Part shown: positions 26,736 to 35,623 of the stretch, piece by piece
How positions within the stretch are numbered: position 1 is the stretch's first letter
Layout: the number at the start of each line of letters is the position of its first letter
NCBI GenBank assembly: GCA_016342745.1
Contig: JAEINT010000009.1
Span: 124,001 to 188,000 of the forward strand
DNA length: 64,000 nt
DNA from: Labilibaculum sp.
GTDB lineage: Bacteria > Bacteroidota > Bacteroidia > Bacteroidales > Marinifilaceae
Direction of reading: 5' to 3'
Made by a program: the position numbers and the translations under genes
Notes under the pieces: generated by a model
Database searches by the model: none
Seen by the model: only the letters and a program-made list of their open reading frames with translations
What the model was told of the DNA's origin: nothing

Positions 26736-28304
26736 TTATTCTATATGTGCTTCTGTGTCACCACCAATTGCATTTTCAGTATATCCTTCTAAAGTAATTT
26801 TGTAAGCATGAGCGTAATTTGAAGGTAGAATTTTAGGAGCCTTTATAACAAGACCTTTTTCATTTCTTTCCCAAGAGATTTCTTCATTACTTCCTAATAA
26901 CTCGATTTTCTCAATTTTTGAGTTCAATACGCCAATTTGAGTGCTTAAAGATTTAATTACAGTTTCATCTTCAGGATTGTCCATTACAATTGCATAGAAC
27001 TCTTTATCAGATTTTTTAGTGAAGCGAATGTCAGTGTTTTGATAAATGATTTTGTGTTTTTCAACTTTGTGTCCACCTTCAGGCAAACGGGTAGGGCCTT
27101 CACCAAATACTGTCCAAACACGTGTTCCATAAATAGCATCCCCATTTACTTCTAACCATTTTCCCATTTCGGTTAATAGATTAGCCATTACTTCAGGAAT
27201 GGTTCCATCAGGGTTTGGTGGTACATTCAATAACATACAGCCATTTTTTGATACGATATCAACCAAGATATCCACAAGCTCGTTTGGTGTTTTAAATATT
27301 GCTCCAGGGCGATAAAACCAAGCTCCAGGAGAAGTGTCGGTTAACCACATTTGATCTACAGGTTGGTTGGGACGACCACGTTCATAATCTTTGATGGCTG
27401 TGTTTGCCGGGAATGTGCTTTCTTTGTAACAAACAGCAACTTCTTTTTTCCATTCCAATCCTTTGTTGTAGTAATAGGCTAAGAATTCTTGACGACTTTC
27501 ATCTGTCATATTTTCCAACCACCAATCAAACCAAATTAAGTCAGGCTGATAAACGTCAATATACTCTTTTAGTTTCACCCACCATTCTTTGTAAAAACTG
27601 GCATCAGGAGTTTCTGAGTCTAAAGCGTGAGGATTTGTATACAAATCGTAATCTTCTGGACTTACTCCTCCATATTTGTGGGCAGGAGCAAAATATTGCC
27701 AAGTAAAGGCATGGTGAAAGGAAGCCATAAACTTCATGCCTTTAGCTTCAATTTCTTTCTTTAGTTCTGCGGAAGGATCAATGCCTCCATAATTCATTGA
27801 ATTCCAGCGTGTAGATTTTGCATCCCACATGGCAAAGTTATCGTGATGCATGGCAACAGGACCGGCAAATTTTGCACCTGAAAGTGCAAATAAATCAGCC
27901 CATTCTTTTGCATCAAATCCAGATGGATCAAATCTTTCGATAAGTTGCTTGTATCCGAATTCTGCGGGATCGCCAAAATGCTCAGAATGATGAACAAAGT
28001 TAGTTGTTGGCTTACCATTTTTAGTCGGTACTTTTTTGCCATCTTCGTACATCTTCATTCCGTGCCAACCAGCATAGAATTTCTTAGGATCGGTTCCCTC
28101 AAAAGCATTCGATACAGGTCCCCAATGGGCATAAATACCGAATTTAGCATCCTGAAACCATTCTGGCACTTGATCTATCTTCTCTAATGATGCCCAATTT
28201 TTCTTAAATTTCTTGGGTTTCTGCGCTTTCGCGAATCCTACTGTGTTCATTGCAAGAAGAACGAACGCAATTGTTCGAAAGTGATTAATTTTCAGTATTT
28301 CCAT
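26736..28304 (-). CDS. Alpha-L-fucosidase, glycoside hydrolase family 29
   Basis: The 522-aa product has a signal peptide (cleavage near residue 28, FAKAQ). The GH29 catalytic barrel contains KFGIYAHWGPVS (about 51-62), AMHHDNFAMWDAKSTRWN (about 150-167) and DLIWFDWWLE (about 254-263), whose Asp in FDWW is the expected nucleophile. A beta-sandwich C-terminal domain follows from about 430. It would remove terminal fucose from glycans in the periplasm. No SusC/SusD pair is beside it, so it is not part of a complete polysaccharide locus in this window. Confidence 0.93.
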   Translation of the reverse strand: MEILKINHFRTIAFVLLAMNTVGFAKAQKPKKFKKNWASLEKIDQVPEWFQDAKFGIYAHWGPVSNAFEGTDPKKFYAGWHGMKMYEDGKKVPTKNGKPTTNFVHHSEHFGDPAEFGYKQLIERFDPSGFDAKEWADLFALSGAKFAGPVAMHHDNFAMWDAKSTRWNSMNYGGIDPSAELKKEIEAKGMKFMASFHHAFTWQYFAPAHKYGGVSPEDYDLYTNPHALDSETPDASFYKEWWVKLKEYIDVYQPDLIWFDWWLENMTDESRQEFLAYYYNKGLEWKKEVAVCYKESTFPANTAIKDYERGRPNQPVDQMWLTDTSPGAWFYRPGAIFKTPNELVDILVDIVSKNGCMLLNVPPNPDGTIPEVMANLLTEMGKWLEVNGDAIYGTRVWTVFGEGPTRLPEGGHKVEKHKIIYQNTDIRFTKKSDKEFYAIVMDNPEDETVIKSLSTQIGVLNSKIEKIELLGSNEEISWERNEKGLVIKAPKILPSNYAHAYKITLEGYTENAIGGDTEAHIE

Positions 28305-28640
28305 TACAATTTGTTTTAAACCTTTTACAAAGGTTGGGAAATATGGACGTATCAGAGGAGAGATATTTCTTCTAATAAGGGGTGCTTTTTGTTTTCTTGA
28401 ATTTAGATATTTGTTTTTAAATAGCTCTAAATTCGAATGATTTCAAAATTGTGCTAATATGTATGTGTAGATGGGTATTGTTAAAGGGGGGATTTGATAT
28501 TTTAACCTTGTCTTGTTTTGCAAGTTGTATTGAAAGACTAAATTGTTTTTTGTGTAATACAACTATCAACGCGATATCCGGAAATCATTATACTCAAAAG
28601 TCTTTCATGAAAATCTGGTCTGCTTTTCTCTTTATTTTTT
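28305..28640. other. Intergenic region upstream of the fucosidase gene
   Basis: It lies between two minus-strand genes and should carry the fucosidase promoter. I found no strong TAnnTTTG box, terminator or gene. Confidence 0.4.
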
Positions 28641-29864
28641 TTATTTCTCAACCTTAATCATGAATAGCACACTAATTCCACCAAGTACAAAGAAGATTCC
28701 TCCGGCCAACATTAAGGCAGATGAAAGGGTGAAGTGATCGGTGTACCAACCTAAAAATGGACCGATAAGAGCAAAGCAGATTCTGATGATAAAGTTACGA
28801 ACCGAAAGCACCGTTGCTCGCATCTCCGATTCGGTAATTCTATTGATGTAATCTTTTAAAACAGGAGTTGCAATTCCTCTTACAAAGTAGAAAAAGAAGA
28901 GTACGCCAACACCAATTAATGAATTGAACCAGCCAGTTAAAATAAAACCAATTGATACACCAAGAACAATAAAGATGGATGTTCCATTTTTGCCTAAATA
29001 TCCTTCAATTTTATAGGCAGATAGCGCAACGAAACCAACCGTTAGGTTCAAGAGCGTCCAAATAACACCAATGGTGCTTACTTCCATATCCAAATCACGT
29101 AAGTAAGGCTGAATAAACCATGCTAGCGTAAGTGTAGCGCAACCAATTACCGATGAGAGAACAATATTCCATCGCAGTATGGCATTGTCCCAAAGAGAAA
29201 ATTTAACAATGCTAAGAATGTGTTTAAAACCGACTTTTATTTTTACAGCATTTTGGTTCGGATCAACCAATAGAATAGAAGCTGGTATGGCAATAAAGGC
29301 AATAAAGGATTGAAAAACAAATGGAGTTCTCAAGCTAATTAAAGCCAAACTACCTCCAGCGATACCTGCAAGTGCTTCTGCAAAGTTTCCAACAGACATA
29401 ACGCGACTTTCTTGCTTAAGGTAATCTTTCTCTTTCTTCATTTTCAGAAGACTATCGTAGAGCATTGCCGAATCCGATCCAGAAATAAAACTGCTACCAA
29501 TTCCGAGAATCAGCTCTGCCGTTAAAAAACCAGAGAAACCATGGCTGAAAGAATACACTACAAAACCCAAACAGCCTAAAATCGAACCTAAAATCAACGA
29601 TTTTTTCCTTCCCCAAACATCCGCAATGTATCCCGATGGAATTTCAAGAGCAACCACAGCAACAGAATAAATTCCTTTAAGTGTAAGCACATCTTGCATG
29701 CTCAAACCATTCTCTTGATAAAAAAGGACAATGATTGGCATGGTTAGCATGAACCATTTGGCAATTTTGATCAAATACAGTTTTGGAATGTTTCCAGAAA
29801 TCGAAGCTGTCATCTCATTAATTTGAGTTGCAAAGATAATTGCTATCGTGTAAACAAAAAGCAT
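28641..29864 (-). CDS. Major facilitator superfamily transporter
   Basis: The 407-aa protein has about twelve membrane helices and the MFS loop motif between helices 2 and 3 in the form GYIADVWGRKKSLILGS (about 78-94). The helix-4 segment is ILGIGSSFISGSDSAMLYDS, a pattern common in drug/sugar MFS carriers of Bacteroidota. It lies upstream of the fucosidase on the same strand with a 336-base gap, so co-transcription is uncertain. The substrate is unknown. Confidence 0.88.
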   Translation of the reverse strand: MLFVYTIAIIFATQINEMTASISGNIPKLYLIKIAKWFMLTMPIIVLFYQENGLSMQDVLTLKGIYSVAVVALEIPSGYIADVWGRKKSLILGSILGCLGFVVYSFSHGFSGFLTAELILGIGSSFISGSDSAMLYDSLLKMKKEKDYLKQESRVMSVGNFAEALAGIAGGSLALISLRTPFVFQSFIAFIAIPASILLVDPNQNAVKIKVGFKHILSIVKFSLWDNAILRWNIVLSSVIGCATLTLAWFIQPYLRDLDMEVSTIGVIWTLLNLTVGFVALSAYKIEGYLGKNGTSIFIVLGVSIGFILTGWFNSLIGVGVLFFFYFVRGIATPVLKDYINRITESEMRATVLSVRNFIIRICFALIGPFLGWYTDHFTLSSALMLAGGIFFVLGGISVLFMIKVEK

Positions 29865-30106
29865 TTCCCATTTATAATTTGAGCTTTGTAGAAAGGATAA
29901 AATTGAAAGTTGGAACGACTTTTATTTTTACTACACAGTGGTTTACGTTTTTCTTGCTGCTGCAATAAGAAGAATGATTTTCTTATTGATACAAAGATAG
30001 AAATCAGGTCGAAATCATGATGGATGCCAATTTATTTCCGTAAATTGAAAAGGAGGAGTTGGATTTGTGGGCTGTAGCAGTTTTTTACCTTTAAAATACT
30101 TGACCT

Positions 30107-31921
30107 ATGGGAATGACATTAATCGAAAAGATTTTAGCAAATCACTCAAAAGAAAGTCGCGTAAAACCGAGCGAAATTGTCGATATCGAAATTGATATTC
30201 GCGCTGCGCGAGATTTTGGAGGTGCTAATGTGGTGAAAAATATTCAGGATCATAATCTGCGAATTGCCGATCCACAAAAAACCTTTTTTACTTTCGATTG
30301 CAACCCAACCGGATCGGATCAAGAATATGCTGTAAATCAGCAAATATGCCGTTTGTTCGCTAGAGATAATGGCGTAAAGGTCTTCGATATCAATACGGGA
30401 ATAGGAACTCACACTTTAATTGAAAAAGGACTTGCTTACTCGGGAATTACCGCAGTAACAACCGATTCGCATGCTAATATTTTAGGTGCAGTTGGTGCTT
30501 TTGGTCAAGGAATGGGCGATAAGGATATTGCTGCTGCAATTCACAATGGAAAAGTATGGTTTAAGGTTCCTAAATCCGTAAAGATAAATTTGAATGGAAA
30601 ACGCCCCGAGGGAATTTATGCCAAGGATATTGTATTGAGCCTACTGAAACGCTTTGGTGCGAATACCCTGTTAGGATATGCCGTCGAAATTTATGGTGAT
30701 GAGGTAGATAAATTGACTTTAGATGAGCGAATTACCATTTCATCTATGGCAACAGAAATGGGCTGTATTATCATTTTCTTTACGCCTAATGAAGCCATAA
30801 TGGAATATTCTCAGTTTCGCAATGGGAAAAAACTAGAAATCGTAAGAGCTGATCATGATGCGGAATATGAGCAGTTGTATGAATTGAATATAGAAGCCTT
30901 TGTACCTCGTGTAGCATTACCAGGCGAACCGCACAATACAGTTCCTGTAAAGGAAGTCAAAGGTGTGAAAATAGATTCTGCTTTTATCGGAAGTTGCACC
31001 AATGGGCGAATGGAAGATTTTCGAATTGTTGGAGAAATTCTGAAAGGAAAACAGGTTGCTCCTGATGTGGTTTTTAAAATAGTACCCGCTACCGATGAAA
31101 TTTGGAATGAGTGCTTAAAAGAAGGCTTAATAAACATCTTTAAAGAAGCTGGAGCAATGGTATCTAATGCGGGATGTGCGGGATGTGCAGCAGGACAGGT
31201 AGGCCAAAATGGAGAAGGCGAAATAAGCATTAGTTCTGGAAATAGAAATTTCCCTGGTAAGCAGGGAAAAGGTAAGGTTTATTTGGCTTCGCCAGCAACA
31301 GTTGCCGCTTCGGCAATTGCTGGTTGTATTGTTCCTCACGATGAGATTCCAGAAATTCCAATGACCTTTGGAGTGAGTGAGTCAAAACGAAAAATAGTTG
31401 AAACCGCGGTTTGTTTGGATTCCATAGAAATAGAAAAGCCAAAGCATATCGAAGGACGCGTGTGGTACATTCCAATGGATAATATCGATACGGATATGAT
31501 TTATCACAATCGGTATTTGTCTTTAACGGATGTGTCTGAAATGGGACAGTATACTTTCGATAATTTGGAGGCTTACGAAGATTTTGCCCAAAGAGCAAAA
31601 CCTGGAGATATTGTAGTTGTGCATAAGAATTTTGGTAGTGGAAGTTCCAGACAGCAAGCAGTAGATTGTTTTAAAGCTTTAGGAATTCAAGCAATTGTTG
31701 CAGAATCGTATGGGGCTATTTATGAGCGAAATGCAATAAATGCTGCATTCCCAATTATGACCTGCGCTACCATTGAAAAATTAAAATTAGCAGACGGAGA
31801 TATTGTACAATTGAATCTCGAAACTGGTGAAATTATAAACACATCTAAAAAAATATCGGTGCAAGGAGAACGATTTTCTGAAGTTCAGTTGGAGATTTAC
31901 CAAAACGGTGGGCTTTTTTAA
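30107..31921 (+). CDS. Fused LeuC-LeuD-type dehydratase (aconitase superfamily), copy 1
   Basis: The 604-aa protein joins a LeuC-like iron-sulfur domain (about 1-415) and a LeuD-like swivel domain (about 445-604). The 4Fe-4S cysteines are in GSCTNGR (about 297-303) and SNAGCAGCAAG (about 351-361). The swivel domain has PMDNIDTDMIYHNRYL and the substrate loop NFGSGSSRQQAV. The enzyme family isomerises or dehydrates 3-isopropylmalate, homocitrate, methylmalate/citraconate or related acids. The substrate here is not known, and no leuA, leuB or citramalate synthase gene adjoins. The second homologue follows. Confidence 0.85.
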   Translation: MGMTLIEKILANHSKESRVKPSEIVDIEIDIRAARDFGGANVVKNIQDHNLRIADPQKTFFTFDCNPTGSDQEYAVNQQICRLFARDNGVKVFDINTGIGTHTLIEKGLAYSGITAVTTDSHANILGAVGAFGQGMGDKDIAAAIHNGKVWFKVPKSVKINLNGKRPEGIYAKDIVLSLLKRFGANTLLGYAVEIYGDEVDKLTLDERITISSMATEMGCIIIFFTPNEAIMEYSQFRNGKKLEIVRADHDAEYEQLYELNIEAFVPRVALPGEPHNTVPVKEVKGVKIDSAFIGSCTNGRMEDFRIVGEILKGKQVAPDVVFKIVPATDEIWNECLKEGLINIFKEAGAMVSNAGCAGCAAGQVGQNGEGEISISSGNRNFPGKQGKGKVYLASPATVAASAIAGCIVPHDEIPEIPMTFGVSESKRKIVETAVCLDSIEIEKPKHIEGRVWYIPMDNIDTDMIYHNRYLSLTDVSEMGQYTFDNLEAYEDFAQRAKPGDIVVVHKNFGSGSSRQQAVDCFKALGIQAIVAESYGAIYERNAINAAFPIMTCATIEKLKLADGDIVQLNLETGEIINTSKKISVQGERFSEVQLEIYQNGGLF

Positions 31922-31925
31922 AGAT

Positions 31926-32143
31926 TTAACCGCAAAGGTAAACGAAGGACAACGCGAAGTCACACAAAGTATAAAAAGAGAAAAATCGATAGCATTACTT
32001 TAGGTGATTTGGCAAAAAAAAAGGTGGACTATTTTACAATTTAACTGCGAAAGCAAAGAAGTATAACATGAAGTCATATAATGTAGAAACTAAAAAAAAC
32101 TTTGTGTGACTTTGTGGCTTACTTAGAGTTTCCTTTGTGCTTA
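31926..32143. repeat. Three related copies of an AAAGTCACACAAAG-type interspersed repeat
   Basis: Copy 1 (about 31926-31970, ends GCGAAGTCACACAAAGT) and a degenerate direct copy 2 (about 32041-32080, ACTGCGAAAGCAAAG...GAAGTCATA) are followed by an inverted copy 3 (about 32097-32143, CTTTGTGTGACTTTGTGG). All lie between two coding regions and recall the short interspersed CACAAAG-type repeats found in many genomes. Seen directly; function unknown. Confidence 0.65.
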
Positions 32144-32160
32144 AGAAATACATTACGATC

Positions 32161-33942
32161 ATGCAAAACCTAACTTTCGTTGAGAAAATATTCAGGGCAG
32201 AATGTGGTAGTATCGTTTTTAAAAGTCCTGATGTTGTGCTAACGCACGATAACACTGCCAGTATTAAAAAAACATTCCAGAAAATGGGCGGTGAAAAGGT
32301 GAAGAATCCAGATCAGCTTTTGGTTGTTTTGGATCACAATGCACCGCCAACCAATGCAAAATTAGCAACCGATTACCAAAAGGTTAGGGAGTTGGTAAGG
32401 GAACAGGGAGTCAAGAAATTTTACGATGCTGGTTCAGGTATTTGTCATCAAATTATGTCCTATCATGCCAAGCCGGGAATGATCATCGTTGGTAGCGATA
32501 GTCATACCTGTACTGCAGGTGCATTTAATGCCATGGCGGCAGGAATCGATAGAACCGAGGCTGCTGGTCTGTGGAAAAGAGGTGAGACTTGGTTTCGAGT
32601 TCCTGAATCCATAAAAATCACACTAAGCGGTAGCTTGCCAGAAGGCGTTTATGCCAAAGATCTTTCCTTGTGGATTATTGGAATGTTAGGCTCGGCAGGA
32701 GCCAATTACATGTCTATTGAATATCATGGAGAAGGAGTTGTGGAACTTTCCATTTCTGAACGAATGACTTTGGCTAATCTTGCTTCCGAGATGGGAGCTA
32801 AGAATGCCGTTTTTCCTCCCGATAAGGTATTGGAAGCATTTTATGGACAAAAGGTGAAAGGCATTTGGGCCGATGAAGGAGCTCGGTACTTTAGAGAATA
32901 TGAAATTGATTTAAATGATTTGGTGCCACTTGTTGCGGCTCCCCATCATGTCGATAATGTGAAATCCATATCGGAATTGCAAGGAGTGAAATTGAATCAA
33001 GGATTGATTGGAACTTGTACCAACGGACGATTAGACGATTTAAGAATTGCCGCGAATGTATTAGATGGCAAGCAAATTGCCTCGGGTTTTCAATTGCTGA
33101 TTACGCCAGCTTCCAAAGAAATCTATTTAGATGCCATTAAGGAAGGAATTATTACCAAATTGATGAATGCTGGTGCTAGCATTTTAGGTTCTTCTTGTGG
33201 GCCTTGTTTGGGCACTGGTCAAGGAATACCTGCTGATGGTTTCAAGGTAATTTCGACAGCGAATCGTAATTTCTTAGGACGAATGGGGAATAAGAATGCA
33301 GAGATTTATTTGGCTTCTCCGGCAACTGTTGCTCATTCGGCACTTAGCGGAACAATTACCGATCCTCGCAAAGAAAAAAGCAAACATATAAGGTTTCCTT
33401 ATCAGAAAATTCAAAGCTCTACAATCGAAATTAAGAATACCGATAAGCGAAAATGCACAGCTGTTTGGGATTATTCAGATGTAGATCATTTGAACACCGA
33501 CCAAATGTTTGCTGGAAATTTAACTTATGAGGTTCTGAGTTCCGATCCCGATGGGATTCGCCCGCATCTTTTCAAAGGTTTCGACGAAGCTTTTGCTGAT
33601 GAAGTAATGCCAGGAGATATTCTAATTGCAGGTGAAAATTTTGGTTGTGGTAGCTCTCGAGAGCATCCGGCGGTAGGCTTAGCACATGCAAAAGTGCAAG
33701 CTGTTATCGTAAAATCGGTGAATCGGATCTTTTATCGTTCGGCAATAAATCAAGGACTTTTGCTGATTGTGAGCCGTGAAATTGTTGATTTTTACAAGCG
33801 GGGAGATGCCATATTGCTTGATATTCAGGAAGGAATCATACAGGTACGTGAAAAACGGTTTGAAATACCTCCTTTACCCGATAAATTACAAGAAATAATT
33901 AAATACAAAGGCCTTGTGAATTGGATAAGATCTGTGATATAG
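32161..33942 (+). CDS. Fused LeuC-LeuD-type dehydratase (aconitase superfamily), copy 2
   Basis: The start is ATG 32161 (MQNLTFVEKIF; 593 aa); a GTG 24 bases earlier lies in repeat sequence. The layout is as in the preceding gene: GSDSHTCTAGAF, cluster cysteines in GTCTNGR and LGSSCGPCLGTG, then swivel loop ENFGCGSSREHP. The two products differ clearly, for example SSCGPC versus AGCAGC and SSREHP versus SSRQQA, so they probably act on different substrates or in different steps. It could be a 3-isopropylmalate, citraconate or homoaconitate-type hydro-lyase. Confidence 0.85.
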   Translation: MQNLTFVEKIFRAECGSIVFKSPDVVLTHDNTASIKKTFQKMGGEKVKNPDQLLVVLDHNAPPTNAKLATDYQKVRELVREQGVKKFYDAGSGICHQIMSYHAKPGMIIVGSDSHTCTAGAFNAMAAGIDRTEAAGLWKRGETWFRVPESIKITLSGSLPEGVYAKDLSLWIIGMLGSAGANYMSIEYHGEGVVELSISERMTLANLASEMGAKNAVFPPDKVLEAFYGQKVKGIWADEGARYFREYEIDLNDLVPLVAAPHHVDNVKSISELQGVKLNQGLIGTCTNGRLDDLRIAANVLDGKQIASGFQLLITPASKEIYLDAIKEGIITKLMNAGASILGSSCGPCLGTGQGIPADGFKVISTANRNFLGRMGNKNAEIYLASPATVAHSALSGTITDPRKEKSKHIRFPYQKIQSSTIEIKNTDKRKCTAVWDYSDVDHLNTDQMFAGNLTYEVLSSDPDGIRPHLFKGFDEAFADEVMPGDILIAGENFGCGSSREHPAVGLAHAKVQAVIVKSVNRIFYRSAINQGLLLIVSREIVDFYKRGDAILLDIQEGIIQVREKRFEIPPLPDKLQEIIKYKGLVNWIRSVI

Positions 33943-33991
33943 GCTCTTACTTGCCTGTGGGTGATTTTTACAGAAAAAAAACACAAAAACA

Positions 33992-34024
33992 TTTGTTTTG
34001 GAACGTAATAAATACCTATATTTG
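33992..34024 (+). promoter_or_regulatory. Promoter of the tRNA-Arg genes
   Basis: TTTG at 33992-33995, a 21-base gap and TATATTTG at 34017-34024 match the Bacteroidota consensus, 19 bases before the first tRNA-Arg. Confidence 0.75.
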
Positions 34025-34043
34025 CATCGCCTTTTAAGGGAAT

Positions 34044-34118
34044 GGTCCAGTAGCTCAGTTGGATTAGAGCAATAGCCTTCTAAGCTATAGGTCCCAGGTT
34101 CGAGCCCTGGCTGGATCA
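34044..34118 (+). tRNA. tRNA-Arg(TCT), copy 1
   Basis: GGTCCAG...CTGGATC acceptor stem, TCGAGCC T-loop and anticodon loop CTTCTAA (TCT, Arg). 75 bases, no encoded CCA. Identical to the second copy. Confidence 0.94.
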
Positions 34119-34167
34119 CTCATTTTTTTTAAAGGCAAAAAAAAGAAAAAAAAGAAAATACAAGGAT

Positions 34168-34242
34168 GGTCCAGTAGCTCAGTTGGATTAGAGCAATAGC
34201 CTTCTAAGCTATAGGTCCCAGGTTCGAGCCCTGGCTGGATCA
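34168..34242 (+). tRNA. tRNA-Arg(TCT), copy 2, attachment gene of the downstream element
   Basis: Identical to copy 1, 124 bases further on. Its last 13 bases plus flanking C (34231-34243) recur at 60358-60370, marking the integration site. Confidence 0.94.
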
Positions 34243-34243
34243 C
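34231..34243. other. attL core (tRNA-Arg 3' end)
   Basis: CTGGCTGGATCAC, exactly repeated at 60358-60370. It also occurs in tRNA copy 1 at 34107-34119, so integration next to copy 1 followed by duplication cannot be excluded. Confidence 0.8.
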
Positions 34244-34275
34244 AAAGGCGATACGAAAGTATCGCCTTTTTTGTT
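34244..34275 (+). terminator. Terminator after tRNA-Arg
   Basis: An 11-bp stem AAAGGCGATAC / GTATCGCCTTT with GAAA tetraloop and T run. Because it lies inside the element just after attL, it was probably brought by the element and replaces the original one now found beyond attR. Confidence 0.85.
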
Positions 34276-34351
34276 GCAAACCCCCGCCATATCTACTATC
34301 TTTAGTGTTGTATTAAATTTGTGATACACAAAAAAACGTTTCTTTTATCAC

Positions 34352-34420
34352 ATTTGCAGTACCCATACAGTACCTAGCACAATACCCATTTAGTACCCGT
34401 TGTAATACCCAATAATACCC
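34352..34420. repeat. Six phased ARTACCY integrase arm-type repeats
   Basis: AGTACCC (34358), AGTACCT (34369), AATACCC (34381), AGTACCC (34392), AATACCC (34404) and AATACCC (34414) recur every 10-12 bases and end 4 bases before the integrase ATG. Two more (60299, 60310) lie inside the right end. They are the expected binding sites of the integrase Arm domain and probably also autoregulate the gene. Confidence 0.8.
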
Positions 34421-34424
34421 AAAT

Positions 34425-35588
34425 ATGAAAGCGAGCTATAAAATTGTATATAATCGTAAAGGGAAATTAAACAAAGAAGGTAAAGCACTTCTTCAACTTC
34501 AAGTATATTTGCGAAGAAAGCAACGTTTTTTCTCTACTGGCATTTATCTTATCCCTAAACAATGGGATGAATCTAAAAGACAAATTAAAAACCATCCTAA
34601 TCAGATTCGACTAAATAAGCAGATTCGAGATTTAATTTCTGGACTTGAAGATTTTGAAATTAAAGTGAGTGAAGAGAAAAAGAATTTTAGTTTTATTCAT
34701 GTGGGAAATTACTTATCGGGAGATGTTGATACGGAGTTTATTGAATTCTGTAAAAATGAGCTAGAGGAAGATAAGTCAAAGAAATATAGTACATATCGGG
34801 CTATTAAATCAAAACTCAATACTCTTGAGGATTTTGGAGAATTTCAAAGTTTTCATGATATTGAATATGCTAATATAGAAAAGCTTGATAATTGGTTGCG
34901 TAGAAAAGGATTATCAGATGCAACTGTATTCAAGTATCATAGTACACTTAAGCAGTTTATAAATATTGCAATCCGGAAAGATATTTTTCCTTTGCAGAAT
35001 AATCCTTATCTGAAATTTAACCCTAAAGTACCTAAAACAGCAAAACGTAAATTTCTTGATAAAGCACAAATCAAAAGGCTTAAAGAAAAAGTTTTTACAA
35101 CTACACGTTTAGCAGAAATTAGAGATGTATTTTTGTTTTCGATATATACAGGAATGGCTTATGCTGATATTGCAGTACTGCGAGCAAAGGATATTTATAC
35201 CGATGACAATGAGGATAAATGGATATGGCGTGAGCGTGAGAAAACAGCAAATGAGTACAAGGTGCCATTGCTTCCCCAAGCTATAGAAATATTAAACCGC
35301 TACGACCTAGGTAAGAGATTACTTCCAGTGAAGACCAATCAAAAGACAAATGAGTATTTGAAGGAAATTGCCGCACTTTGCGATATAGAAGAAAATTTAA
35401 CTTTTCATATGGCACGACACACATTTGCAACCACGATTACTTTGAGTAATAATGTGCCAATAGAGACTGTTAGCAAGATGTTAGGACACTCCGATTTGAA
35501 AACAACCCAAATATATGCCAAAGTTGTTGATGAGAAAATGAAGAGTGATATGGATACTCTTAGACAAAAAATGACAGAACTATATTGA
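34425..35588 (+). CDS. Tyrosine recombinase (integrase) of the tRNA-Arg element
   Basis: The 387-aa protein has an Arm DNA-binding domain (about 1-85), a SAM-like core-binding domain (about 95-195) and a catalytic domain with HMARHTFATT (about 327-336) and LGHSDLKTTQIYAK (Tyr about 363). The Arg-I position reads TGMAYADI, with Ala, as in the other integrase of this window. It lies directly inside attL and is preceded by arm-type repeats, so it is almost certainly the enzyme that inserted this element into tRNA-Arg. Convergent to the structural operon, with a shared terminator. Confidence 0.93.
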   Translation: MKASYKIVYNRKGKLNKEGKALLQLQVYLRRKQRFFSTGIYLIPKQWDESKRQIKNHPNQIRLNKQIRDLISGLEDFEIKVSEEKKNFSFIHVGNYLSGDVDTEFIEFCKNELEEDKSKKYSTYRAIKSKLNTLEDFGEFQSFHDIEYANIEKLDNWLRRKGLSDATVFKYHSTLKQFINIAIRKDIFPLQNNPYLKFNPKVPKTAKRKFLDKAQIKRLKEKVFTTTRLAEIRDVFLFSIYTGMAYADIAVLRAKDIYTDDNEDKWIWREREKTANEYKVPLLPQAIEILNRYDLGKRLLPVKTNQKTNEYLKEIAALCDIEENLTFHMARHTFATTITLSNNVPIETVSKMLGHSDLKTTQIYAKVVDEKMKSDMDTLRQKMTELY

Positions 35589-35593
35589 ATAAA

Positions 35594-35619
35594 AAAAGAG
35601 AGCCGTTAAGCTCTCTTTT
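35594..35619. terminator. Bidirectional terminator between integrase and structural operon
   Basis: A 10-bp stem AAAAGAGAGC / GCTCTCTTTT with a 6-base loop between convergent genes; A and T tracts serve both directions. Confidence 0.8.
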
Positions 35620-35623
35620 CTGT

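Noticed and set aside
26736-29864. Polysaccharide utilisation locus around the fucosidase
   Set aside because: No SusC/SusD-like pair, no regulator and no second glycosidase nearby; the MFS gene is separated by 336 bases.
32034-32255. Minus-strand frame across the dehydratase intergenic region
   Set aside because: It covers repeat sequence and the start of the second dehydratase in antisense; no support as a gene.
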